Shown: positions 12,600 to 20,506 of the stretch, piece after piece
Numbering within the stretch: position 1 is the first letter of the stretch
Layout: every line of letters starts with the position of its first letter
Source of the DNA: JBPOIC01 sp052034865
Lineage (GTDB): Bacteria > UBA10199 > JADFYH01
NCBI GenBank assembly: GCA_052034865.1
Contig: JBPOIC010000005.1
Location: 1-24,110, forward strand
Reading direction: 5' to 3'
Length of the DNA stretch: 24,110 bases
Position numbers and translations under genes: made by a program
Notes under the pieces: generated by a model
The model's database searches: none
Told to the model about the DNA's origin: nothing
What the model saw: the letters and a program-made list of their open reading frames with translations, nothing else

Positions 12600-15500
12600 T
12601 TAGCGGGACCGACGACGTCTCAGGAGAGCCAGTCCTGCCATCGAAGTCAGCAGCATTCCAGCTTGCATGCCCATTCCCGCCGAACTCACGACGTCTGTCA
12701 TCACGACGTTACAGTGCAGACCTGAACCTTCCAGTAATAGGCTGGTATCAGAGTTGGTGGCAGGGCTTGGGGTCTCGGTTTGGCAAGTCGCCGAACAGCC
12801 GTCGTTAGGAATGGTATTGCCATCATCACAGCTCTCGCCAGTTTCGATGCTGCCATTTCCGCAGATCGGATTCTGGTTGCTGTCTGTTTCGAGAGTACAA
12901 ACATCCGAACAGCCATCTCCTACAATCGTATTTCCATCATCGCAGGCCTCGCCTTGCTCTTGGGTTCCATTTCCGCAGACGGCATTGGGATTGGTTCCCT
13001 CAAAGGTGCAAAGAGAGGAACATCCGTCCCCATTCACCTGGTTTCCATCATCACAGGTTTCACCGATTTCCTGTGTTCCATTCCCACAGACGGGGTTGCT
13101 GCTTCCTTCTGTTTGACAGGTTACAGAGCACCCATCTCCAGCAATGATATTTCCATCATCACACTGCTCACCAGCTTCAACGGATCCGTTACCGCAGACA
13201 GGTGTGTTCGGTACGCAGTGACACTCTTCGGCAACGCCAAGCGGTGCACAGCTGGTTCCTGGGTTGGTTATCGGGCAGGTGTCTGTTCCATTTCCTGTTC
13301 CCACGTCGCAATCTTCTCCGGATTCAAGGATCGCATTTCCACAACTGGGAGTGGGGGGGACACAACCATTGGTACAGCTATCAAAGTCATTCTGGTTTCC
13401 ATCATCGCAGAGCTCAGCTGGACCAGGGAGGCCATCGCCGCAGAATTCAATGACACACAGGTTACTACATCCGTCGGCACTAATGGTGTTTCCATCATCA
13501 CACTGCTCTCCAGCTTCTACTGCGCCATTTCCACAGACGGGGTTGCTGCCTCCTTCTGTTTGACAGGTCGCAGAACAACCATCGCCATTGTTGGTATTTC
13601 CATCATCGCAGGTTTCACCTGGGCCTACGATCGTATCGCCGCAAGCAGCATTGGTACAGGTGTTGGTGCAGGCATCATTGTTCACGGTGTTTCCATCATC
13701 ACACTGCTCTCCAGCTTCTACTGCGCCATTTCCGCAGACGGGTAGAGGAACGCACTTACAGGCATTTTCATCAGTGGAAGGTCCAGAAACACAGGTTCCT
13801 CCTGAAGCGGTACAGGTTGCAACGCTTGCGGCATCATTGGGATCACATTCTTCATTAGGATCAACGACACCGTTGCCGCAGGTGTATTGGCAATTCACAT
13901 CACAATCGGATTGGGTACCACCATTTCCAAAGACAGGATTGGTACCATTGTCGCATTCCTCCACACCAACTTGAGCGACACCATCTCCACAGATTGCAGC
14001 CTGACAGGTATTTAAGCACGCATCAGTGTTATCGGTATTTCCATCATCGCACTGCTCGCCAGGAGTGTTTCCAACAATACCATCTCCGCATGCGGCATTT
14101 TGACAGGTGTTAGTACAACCGTCGTTGTTGATCTGGTTGCCATCATCGCACTGCTCACCAAGGGCGCCATCAGTGACTCCATCTCCGCAGGAAGGCTGAC
14201 AGGTACATTGCTGAGGATTGTTTGGATCAGGGGGAATACATTTGTTGTTGGCACCTTGACAGGCAGCGGTTCCGCCGGGAGCGGAAATATCGCATTGTTC
14301 ATTTCCATCCTGATTGTCCAAGACGCCATTTCCGCAGGCGTTCTGGGCGCAAAGTCTTAAATCCAAGGTACAATTGGGGTCACAGCTGATGATTCCTCCA
14401 CCAGGATAGCCTAAAGCCACACAACTGGTTGGGATGTCGGTTCCATCGCACTGTTCCCCTGGCTGAGCGATATTGTTTCCGCAGGTTTGAAGTTCATAGA
14501 CGCCACTACCGGACATGCCGGCATAAATGATGCCTGAGCCGTCACGCGCGAGGGCCAGAACATCCTCGTTGGGAAGCTGGTCAAGCATCGGAAAAGCTGC
14601 ATCGATTTGAATCCATTGGGTGGCTCCAGGGCTTGCAAGAGAGAGATTTGCAGCAAATACCTGATTGCTTAGGCTCGCTCCTGGATGAACAGCAGTAAAA
14701 AGAGTAGCTGAGAAAGGGTTATAGTAGACCACGGTGGGGTTGATGCCCGAAAGGGAAGGGGTGCCCACGGGGAACCACGGAGAAAGAGGAAGAGTAAGGT
14801 TTAACCCGTAGACAGTTTCATTTGGGACCGTGCTGAAAAGGAAATTGTGAGAAATGTCGAGTGAAAGACTGGTGTAAGCCTTGGTGAAGTCGGATCCGAT
14901 AAGTTGCCAATAGGGAATGGATCCATCCATGTCATAGGCATAGGTTCCATTACTCGTTCCCAAATAAACCCTTTTGTTTAAAGGGTCGGAGACGAGATCA
15001 TAAAAGCGAAAGGATGTAATATCGGAAAGACCGGGATTGGGATTGTCAGTTGCCGTCGGAAGAAGAACATGGGTAAAGGCGCTGATATTGGTGGTATCGA
15101 CCTGGTAAACTCCCACACTTTCTGCTGCAACATAGAGATTATGATCATTTTGCGCCAGCAGCTTTCCAAAATCGGGAAGAAAATCATCCTTTTTATCCCA
15201 AGAGGAAGTTCCAAAATCAAACCCATGCAGCAATCCCTGTTCCTCAAAAAGGAAGGGATGACTGGCGCTATAAAGATAATTGTTCTGGTTATCAAAAAGA
15301 ATATCCAGGCTGTCCTGAAATACATTCGGATTTCCAACCGGCAGCCAGTTTGAAGCAGGGGTGTTGGTATCTTTTACATAGGTATTCCCATTCACGTTTG
15401 ACCGGGTTCCCACATAGAGGTTTCCTGAAGTGTCGGTAGTAAAGTTTGTGGCAATGTTCTTGATGATCGGGGACCAGCCTGGTTGGGTAATAGTATTGGT

Positions 15501-16364
15501 ATAGGCGAGCCCCAGGTCTGTAGCGGCATAAAGGCGATTTAAGAGAACAGATAGCGAATGGACGTTGTTGCTTAAGAGGCCTGTGCTGACGACGGGATTC
15601 CAGACCAGACTTCCTGGAATGGCATCGCTTGAAAATACAAGGCCTGTAGCGCTGCTGGTATAAACTCTCTGATCAAAAGAGTTAAATGTTACCGAGGTTA
15701 AATGATCATCCACTCCATTCAAAGAGGGACCTTTGTAATCGAAGGGTTGTACATTGGTGTCGAGGGTGTAAATGCCCGAATCGGAAGTGGCGATAAATAG
15801 TATCTTGTTAATTTCATCCATTGAGAGCGAAGAAATGTTAAGGGGCGATGCCGTCAGTAAGGTCCAGTTGGGAGTGGTTGGTGGATTGATCCAGTAAAGA
15901 CCGTTCGGGCTGCCTGCGAAGCCAATCCCTGTAGCTATATCAATATATAGAGAAGTAAAATTAGCTCCTGGCGGAGGGGTCAAGTCGGGGGAGGCTGGAA
16001 GCCATGTAGATGCAGAGCTGTCGTAATTATAAAGTTGTTGAGTGCTTGTAAGGGCATAAAGCGGAAGCGTGCAGGTTTGGCAGAAGTACACGAGTTGGAT
16101 TTGAGAAGTCGGCAGGTTGTCGGTAGTTAATCGCGTCCATCCCCCTCCATTCAATGAAATGCTGTATACCCCCGTATCGGTGCCTGCATAGAGATAAGGA
16201 TTCGCAAGATTGGGATCGACTGTCGTGGAGTTGATGGGGCCTCCCGCAGGACCATTGCTGGTCCAGGAATCAAGCCCGGCATTGAGTGTGGCTGGAAGAA
16301 CCATCCGCAGCAAAAGTGCGAAGGCGATGAAAATCCTGAAGATAAGGGATTTTTTAATCTTCAT
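12600..16364 (-). CDS. Large secreted protein: beta-propeller-like repeats, 15 Cys-rich DUF4215-type repeats, C-terminal sorting-like tail
   Basis: A 1254-residue exported protein, function unknown. Signal peptide about 1-29 (LPATLNA then G30). Residues ~30-627 hold at least eight repeats of the type LYAGTDTGVYSI (first near 58), as in two-component-regulator or BNR-like beta-propellers. Residues 628-1197 hold 15 Cys-rich units starting CGNG or CGDG, many reading CGNGAVEAGEQCDDGN with a later DGCS-x-x-C, the DUF4215/myxobacterial Cys-rich repeat. Asp/Asn-rich loops suggest calcium binding and the Cys pairs disulfides. The tail has Cys1218, a hydrophobic segment (AGMLLTSMAGLALL) and RRRRSR at the end, like MYXO-CTERM proteins. 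AAAGGA (16374-16379, minus strand) supports the ATG. Likely cell-surface adhesin or recognition protein. Confidence 0.85.
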   Translation of the reverse strand: MKIKKSLIFRIFIAFALLLRMVLPATLNAGLDSWTSNGPAGGPINSTTVDPNLANPYLYAGTDTGVYSISLNGGGWTRLTTDNLPTSQIQLVYFCQTCTLPLYALTSTQQLYNYDSSASTWLPASPDLTPPPGANFTSLYIDIATGIGFAGSPNGLYWINPPTTPNWTLLTASPLNISSLSMDEINKILFIATSDSGIYTLDTNVQPFDYKGPSLNGVDDHLTSVTFNSFDQRVYTSSATGLVFSSDAIPGSLVWNPVVSTGLLSNNVHSLSVLLNRLYAATDLGLAYTNTITQPGWSPIIKNIATNFTTDTSGNLYVGTRSNVNGNTYVKDTNTPASNWLPVGNPNVFQDSLDILFDNQNNYLYSASHPFLFEEQGLLHGFDFGTSSWDKKDDFLPDFGKLLAQNDHNLYVAAESVGVYQVDTTNISAFTHVLLPTATDNPNPGLSDITSFRFYDLVSDPLNKRVYLGTSNGTYAYDMDGSIPYWQLIGSDFTKAYTSLSLDISHNFLFSTVPNETVYGLNLTLPLSPWFPVGTPSLSGINPTVVYYNPFSATLFTAVHPGASLSNQVFAANLSLASPGATQWIQIDAAFPMLDQLPNEDVLALARDGSGIIYAGMSGSGVYELQTCGNNIAQPGEQCDGTDIPTSCVALGYPGGGIISCDPNCTLDLRLCAQNACGNGVLDNQDGNEQCDISAPGGTAACQGANNKCIPPDPNNPQQCTCQPSCGDGVTDGALGEQCDDGNQINNDGCTNTCQNAACGDGIVGNTPGEQCDDGNTDNTDACLNTCQAAICGDGVAQVGVEECDNGTNPVFGNGGTQSDCDVNCQYTCGNGVVDPNEECDPNDAASVATCTASGGTCVSGPSTDENACKCVPLPVCGNGAVEAGEQCDDGNTVNNDACTNTCTNAACGDTIVGPGETCDDGNTNNGDGCSATCQTEGGSNPVCGNGAVEAGEQCDDGNTISADGCSNLCVIEFCGDGLPGPAELCDDGNQNDFDSCTNGCVPPTPSCGNAILESGEDCDVGTGNGTDTCPITNPGTSCAPLGVAEECHCVPNTPVCGNGSVEAGEQCDDGNIIAGDGCSVTCQTEGSSNPVCGNGTQEIGETCDDGNQVNGDGCSSLCTFEGTNPNAVCGNGTQEQGEACDDGNTIVGDGCSDVCTLETDSNQNPICGNGSIETGESCDDGNTIPNDGCSATCQTETPSPATNSDTSLLLEGSGLHCNVVMTDVVSSAGMGMQAGMLLTSMAGLALLRRRRSR
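12745..14480 (-). repeat. In-frame tandem repeats encoding the Cys-rich units
   Basis: Fifteen degenerate units of about 93-150 bp encode the CxNG...CDDGN repeats. Some are nearly identical in DNA: 13485-13540 and 13686-13741 match over 56 bases with one difference, at an in-frame offset of 201 bases (two units), and 13084-13121 matches 13531-13568 over 38 bases with one difference. The short string TTCCATCATC recurs in most units. The high DNA identity of some pairs points to recent duplication or gene conversion inside the gene. Confidence 0.85.
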
Positions 16365-16412
16365 AAAACGGGATCCTTTCTGATTGGCAATGAGTAACGG
16401 TACCGACAGGGG

Positions 16413-16443
16413 GGGCGACCGCAGATGTTGTCTAGGTGCGCCC
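16413..16443. other. G/C-rich imperfect hairpin in the divergent intergenic region
   Basis: GGGCGACC (16413-16420) can pair with GGTGCGCCC (16435-16443) with one bulged base, around a 14-base loop. It lies in the 206-base gap between the divergent repeat-protein gene and folD, a region more G/C-rich than its surroundings here and preceded by a run of G. It could be part of the leader of the minus-strand gene, or the remnant of a REP-like element. The rest of the gap (16365-16570) must hold promoters for both genes; only a poor TTGATT at 16520-16525 facing folD was noticed. Confidence 0.25.
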
Positions 16444-16570
16444 TACCTTCTTATCGATCGGCAAGCGCGCTTTGTTGCTAGCGAATTTATTTTAGAAATG
16501 CAAGAGGTGTGAAAAAAACTTGATTTTGTTCAAACCTGTTAGGAATTAATCTGAAAAAAAAGGGGTAGAT

Positions 16571-17476
16571 ATGGCCAAAGTTTTAGATGGAAAAAGTCTC
16601 GCCGATAGAATTCGAGCTCAGATTGTTGAGGAGGTTCAGTCTCTAAAGACCGCCCAGCAAGTGATTCCGGGCCTTGCAGTCGTTTTGGTCGGTAATGACG
16701 AAGCCAGCAAGGTTTATGTGCGAAATAAAATTTCTTCCTGTGAAAAGGCAGGAATTCAAAGTTATCAGCACACACTGTCCGAGCAAACTTCCGAAAAAGA
16801 ACTGCTTCAGCTCATCCATGATTTAAACCATGATCCCAAAGTCCACGGAATTTTGGTCCAGCTTCCCCTTCCACAACATTTAAACGCCGACAGGATTCTC
16901 GAATTCATCAATCCAAAAAAAGATGTTGATGGCCTGCACTCCTTTAGCCTGGGTCGCCTGGTGCAAGGGCATCCTTTGTTTTTGCCCTGTACACCTTCGG
17001 GTGTTATCCAAATGCTCAAAAGCATTCCCTACGATTGTGCCGGGAAAGAAGCGGTCGTCATTGGCAGATCCAATATCGTCGGCAAACCCATGGCCCTTCT
17101 GCTTTTGGCCGAAAATGCGACGGTTTCCATCTGTCATAGCAAAACAAAAGATCTTGCTGGGCATGTTCGACGCGCAGACATCGTTGTGGCTGCGGCTGGG
17201 GTTCCACAGCTCATCAAAGGAGATTGGATCAAGCCAGGAGCTGTAGTTGTTGATGTTGGTATCCATCGCGGAAAAGATGGAAAGTTGGTGGGCGATATCG
17301 ACTTTGAAAGTGCTGAGAAGGTGGCTGGGTATATTTCTCCTGTTCCAGGAGGGGTTGGGCCGATGACGATCACGATGCTTTTAAAAAATACCCTGGAGGC
17401 GGCGAAAAGAGAAGGAACAGAAGTTAAAAAACAGAATCCGGATTTCAAGACACAGAAGTTGGGAGATAGGATTTAG
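16571..17476 (+). CDS. folD: Bifunctional methylenetetrahydrofolate dehydrogenase / methenyltetrahydrofolate cyclohydrolase
   Basis: Cytoplasmic enzyme that interconverts 5,10-methylene-THF, 5,10-methenyl-THF and 10-formyl-THF. The 301-residue product has LAVVLVGNDEASKVYVRNK with Tyr49 and the catalytic Lys53, HGILVQLPLPQHL, PKKDVDGLH with the folate-binding Asp, the NADP-binding GRSNIVGKPMA, and the terminal PVPGGVGPMTI. AGGGG at 16561-16565 is the ribosome binding site. It lies 64 bases before gcvT and the whole folD-gcvTHP run is on one strand, which fits its use of the methylene-THF made by glycine cleavage. The last ~20 residues are a charged variable tail. Confidence 0.96.
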   Translation: MAKVLDGKSLADRIRAQIVEEVQSLKTAQQVIPGLAVVLVGNDEASKVYVRNKISSCEKAGIQSYQHTLSEQTSEKELLQLIHDLNHDPKVHGILVQLPLPQHLNADRILEFINPKKDVDGLHSFSLGRLVQGHPLFLPCTPSGVIQMLKSIPYDCAGKEAVVIGRSNIVGKPMALLLLAENATVSICHSKTKDLAGHVRRADIVVAAAGVPQLIKGDWIKPGAVVVDVGIHRGKDGKLVGDIDFESAEKVAGYISPVPGGVGPMTITMLLKNTLEAAKREGTEVKKQNPDFKTQKLGDRI

Positions 17477-17540
17477 GGGAAGGAATTCAGAATGCTGTAA
17501 AAATGCAGAGTCGCTCTTACGGAGCCACCCGGAGAAAAAT

Positions 17541-18650
17541 ATGAGTCCAAAAAAAACAGCTTTTTATGAAACACACAAAAAAATGGGCGCGAAGATGGTG
17601 GAGTTTGGAGGATGGATGATGCCCGTTTCCTATTCGGGGGTACTCAAAGAACATCGCGCTGTCAGAGAGAAAGCAGGACTTTTTGATGTTTCACACATGG
17701 GAGAAATTTTGGTGGAAGGACCCGAGGCCCTCCGTTTTCTCCAACATCTGACTTGCAATGACGTGAGTCGAATGGAGCTCGGACAGTGCCAGTATAATCT
17801 TCTGATGCGTCCGACGGGAGGGGTGGTCGACGATGTGATTGTGCACAAGCTGAGTGATGAAAAATATTTCATCTGTGTGAATGCATCAAATGCTGACAAG
17901 GATTTTCAGTGGCTGCTCGATCATCAAGAAGATTTTAAAATCATCCTCAAAAACCAAAGTGACGAATATGGGCAGATCGCACTTCAAGGCCCAGTAGCCC
18001 AGAAAATTCTCCAACCTTTTGTGCCTCAAGATCTTTCACACCTGAAAAGTTTTCATTTCTGGCAAACCGAATGCGTTTTTCCTGCCGGCACATCATCCAG
18101 TCCTGTACTGATTGCTCGAACAGGCTACACCGGAGAAAATGGTTTCGAAATTTACTGCTCGCAAAAAGAAGTTTCCCAACTCTGGGACGCGCTTGTTCAG
18201 GTCGGATCTGAATTCGGTTTGCTTCCCTGCGGCCTTGGCTGTCGCGATACCTTGCGTTTGGAAATGGGTTATCCTCTTTATGGACATGAGCTGAGTGATG
18301 ACATCACTCCTCTGGAAGCCGCTCTTGGATGGGTCGTTAAGCTGGAGAAGGGTGAATTTTTGGGACGGGGGATTTTGCAAAAACAAAAACAGGAAGGAGT
18401 GTTAAAAAAACGAGTTGGATTTGTGATGAAAGAAGAGGGAATTGCGCGAGAGCAATATCCCATTTATGCAGTCCCAGAGCGGGTTGGCTGGGTTTGCAGT
18501 GGAACGTACTCGCCGTCTCTTGACAAAAGTATTGGTTGTGGCTATGTGCCACCCGACCTATCAAAATCCGCAACACAATGGCATGTCGAAATTCGCGGCA
18601 AAAAGAAACTTGCCGAAGTAGTCCCAATGCCATTTTACAAAAAATCCTAA
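17541..18650 (+). CDS. gcvT: Aminomethyltransferase (glycine cleavage T-protein)
   Basis: Transfers the aminomethyl carbon held on lipoyl-GcvH to tetrahydrofolate, giving methylene-THF and ammonia. The 369-residue protein has KMVEFGGWMMPVSY, KAGLFDVSHMGEI, PTGGVVDDVIVHK with the catalytic Asp (97/98), ARTGYTGENGFEIY and CRDTLRLEMGYPLYGHEL, all conserved in T-proteins. GGAG at 17531-17534 gives a good ribosome binding site. The C-terminal domain is complete. Twelve bases separate it from gcvH. No glycine riboswitch was recognised in the 64 bases upstream. Confidence 0.97.
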   Translation: MSPKKTAFYETHKKMGAKMVEFGGWMMPVSYSGVLKEHRAVREKAGLFDVSHMGEILVEGPEALRFLQHLTCNDVSRMELGQCQYNLLMRPTGGVVDDVIVHKLSDEKYFICVNASNADKDFQWLLDHQEDFKIILKNQSDEYGQIALQGPVAQKILQPFVPQDLSHLKSFHFWQTECVFPAGTSSSPVLIARTGYTGENGFEIYCSQKEVSQLWDALVQVGSEFGLLPCGLGCRDTLRLEMGYPLYGHELSDDITPLEAALGWVVKLEKGEFLGRGILQKQKQEGVLKKRVGFVMKEEGIAREQYPIYAVPERVGWVCSGTYSPSLDKSIGCGYVPPDLSKSATQWHVEIRGKKKLAEVVPMPFYKKS

Positions 18651-18662
18651 GGAGCCTCGGTC

Positions 18663-19052
18663 ATGAATTTTCCTGATGATCTCAAGTACACGAAAGAACA
18701 CGAGTGGGTACGCGTAAAAGGAAATGTAGCAACAGTGGGAATTACCGATTGGGCACAGGATCAGTTGGGAGAAATCGTATATATCGAGCTTCCTGAAGAA
18801 GGCGAAGAAGTCGAAAAAGAAGATACCTTCGGTGTCGTAGAATCCACCAAAAGCGTAAGTGATTTATACCTTCCTGTTTCCGGAACCATTGTCGAAGTGA
18901 ATGATCCCCTGGTTGATTCTCCCGAGATGGTCAATGAAGACTGCTACGGTGAAGGATGGATGATTCGCATCGAAATCGCCGACAAGGCCGATCTGGATGA
19001 CCTGATGAGTTCCGAAGAGTACGAAGCGTTTATTAAAGAAGAATCGGAATAA
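18663..19052 (+). CDS. gcvH: Glycine cleavage system H protein
   Basis: Lipoyl carrier that shuttles the aminomethyl group between the P, T and L proteins. The 129-residue product starts MNFPDDLKYTKEHEWV and contains GITDWAQDQLGEIVYIELPE and VVESTKSVSDLYLP, where Lys63 in ESTK is the lipoylation site. The ending GEGWMIRIE is also typical. TAAGGAG at 18648-18654, overlapping the gcvT stop, is a strong ribosome binding site. No lipoyl ligase or dihydrolipoamide dehydrogenase gene is in the window, so lipoylation and the L-protein must be supplied from elsewhere. Confidence 0.97.
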   Translation: MNFPDDLKYTKEHEWVRVKGNVATVGITDWAQDQLGEIVYIELPEEGEEVEKEDTFGVVESTKSVSDLYLPVSGTIVEVNDPLVDSPEMVNEDCYGEGWMIRIEIADKADLDDLMSSEEYEAFIKEESE

Positions 19053-19071
19053 CTGGCGTCCGTGTGAATCT

Positions 19072-19124
19072 TGAAAAGTGAAGAAAAAGTGAGGGATCCA
19101 ATTCAACATTTTCTTCACTTTTCA
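19072..19124 (+). promoter_or_regulatory. Perfect 16-bp inverted repeat between gcvH and gcvPA
   Basis: The 16 bases at 19072-19087 (TGAAAAGTGAAGAAAA) are the exact reverse complement of 19109-19124, separated by 21 bases. In RNA this makes a long A/U-rich hairpin that ends 23 bases before the TTG start of gcvPA. No T-run follows, so it is not a normal intrinsic terminator. It could set the ratio of H-protein to P-protein through mRNA processing or stability, or as DNA be a binding site for a dimeric regulator. The repeat is seen directly; the role is not known. Confidence 0.5.
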
Positions 19125-19147
19125 TTTCTCACCCCTATTATCTTAAT

Positions 19148-20506
19148 TTGAAATACCTTCCTCACACATCTCAGGAAATTCAGAAAATGTGCGAAACGAT
19201 CGGCATCTCAAACACTGCCGATCTCTTCAGGACCATTCCCGAAAACTTTCGCTTAAAAACCCTTCTCGATCTTCCCCAAGCCCTTTCAGAGCCAGAGCTG
19301 ATGCATCACCTTGTCGATCTGTCTCACCAAAATAAAACGGTCAGTCATACCACCTCATTTCTGGGAGCTGGGGCTTATCACCATTATATTCCTTCAGTTG
19401 TGGGCCAATTGATTTTGCGAGGGGAGTTTTTGACGAGCTACACTCCCTACCAGCCCGAAATTTCTCAAGGAACCTTACAGGCTATTTTTGAATTTCAAAC
19501 CATGATTGCTTCACTGTTGGGTTTGGAGATCGCGAATGCTTCGACTTACGAGGGGGCGACCTCTTTGGCTGAAGCAGTTCTCATGGCGGTGCGCATTCAG
19601 CGTAAAAAGCAGGAAGTGATTTTAGCTCAAACAATCCATCCCGAATATCGAGAGGTGGTGAAAACCACTCTGAAGAATTTGGGTTATCCGGTACGCGAGA
19701 TTGGATGGAATGAAAAAGGTCAGCTGAGTTTGGACCAATTAAAGGAGAACTTGTCCGAAAAAACGGCTGTGCTTTGTGTGCAATCTCCTAATTTTTTTGG
19801 TGTGGTAGAAGATTTAAAATCAATTGGAAAACTCGCGCACGAGGCTGGGGCTCTTTTTGTGGGTGTTTCGGGAGATCCTGTTTCTTTAGGTGTTCTGGAA
19901 TCTCCGGGCAAGTGTGGTGCAGACATTGCCGTCAGCGAAGGACAGTCTTTCGGAAATTCTTTAAGCTTTGGCGGACCTTATCTTGGTTTGTTTGCTGCCA
20001 AGAAAGAATACCTCCGTCAGATGCCTGGGCGTTTGGTCGGAGAAACTCAGGATGCAGCGGGTGAGCGCGGTTTTGTGCTTACCTTCAACACTCGTGAGCA
20101 ACACATCCGGCGAGAAAAGGCCACCTCCAATATCTGCACCAATCAATCCCTTTGTGCCCTGGCTGCGGCTATTCATCTGTCTTTGCTGGGTCCGCAAGGT
20201 TTACGAAAACTGGCTGAAATTAATCTTTCCAAAGCTCATTACGCCAAAAAACTTTTATCTGAAATTCCGGGAGTTCGACTTCCCTTGTCCGGGCCTACCT
20301 TCCACGAGTTTGTGATCGAGCTTCCAAAACCCGTTGATCTCGTCCTCTCTCGCCTGCTTGAGAAAAATATTTTTGGGGGGCTCTCTCTTGAAAAATTCTA
20401 TCCCGAGCTGAATAACGCCTTATTGGTCTGTGTGACCGAGATGGTTTCGAAAGAAGAGATTGATCGCTTTGCAAGCGAGATAATGCAGATTCTTTCTGCT
20501 GGATGA
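19148..20506 (+). CDS. gcvPA: Glycine dehydrogenase (decarboxylating) subunit 1
   Basis: Alpha half of the split P-protein, which with GcvPB decarboxylates glycine and loads the aminomethyl group on lipoyl-GcvH. The 452-residue sequence has YLPHTSQEIQKM at the start, SFLGAGAYHHYIPSVV, TSYTPYQPEISQGTLQAIFEFQ, ANASTYEGATSLAEA, FGGPYLGLFA and REQHIRREKATSNICTNQ, all typical of this subunit. The start is a TTG at 19148: it gives exactly the family N-terminus (MKYLPHT) and no ATG or GTG is available nearby, but no ribosome binding site precedes it. The stop overlaps the gcvPB start (ATGA at 20503-20506). Confidence 0.95.
   Translation: MKYLPHTSQEIQKMCETIGISNTADLFRTIPENFRLKTLLDLPQALSEPELMHHLVDLSHQNKTVSHTTSFLGAGAYHHYIPSVVGQLILRGEFLTSYTPYQPEISQGTLQAIFEFQTMIASLLGLEIANASTYEGATSLAEAVLMAVRIQRKKQEVILAQTIHPEYREVVKTTLKNLGYPVREIGWNEKGQLSLDQLKENLSEKTAVLCVQSPNFFGVVEDLKSIGKLAHEAGALFVGVSGDPVSLGVLESPGKCGADIAVSEGQSFGNSLSFGGPYLGLFAAKKEYLRQMPGRLVGETQDAAGERGFVLTFNTREQHIRREKATSNICTNQSLCALAAAIHLSLLGPQGLRKLAEINLSKAHYAKKLLSEIPGVRLPLSGPTFHEFVIELPKPVDLVLSRLLEKNIFGGLSLEKFYPELNNALLVCVTEMVSKEEIDRFASEIMQILSAG

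Noticed and set aside
12780..13745. A 321-residue open frame on the plus strand opposite the Cys-rich repeats
   Set aside because: It is the antisense of a repetitive coding region; its repetitive content follows from the minus-strand repeats, and there is no ribosome binding site or recognisable domain.
12745..14480. Regularly spaced short repeats that look CRISPR-like
   Set aside because: The repeats are degenerate, vary in spacing, and encode in-frame CDDGN-type protein units; no cas genes are present.
17477..17540. Glycine riboswitch before gcvT
   Set aside because: Only 64 bases are available and the typical conserved glycine-aptamer segments were not recognised.
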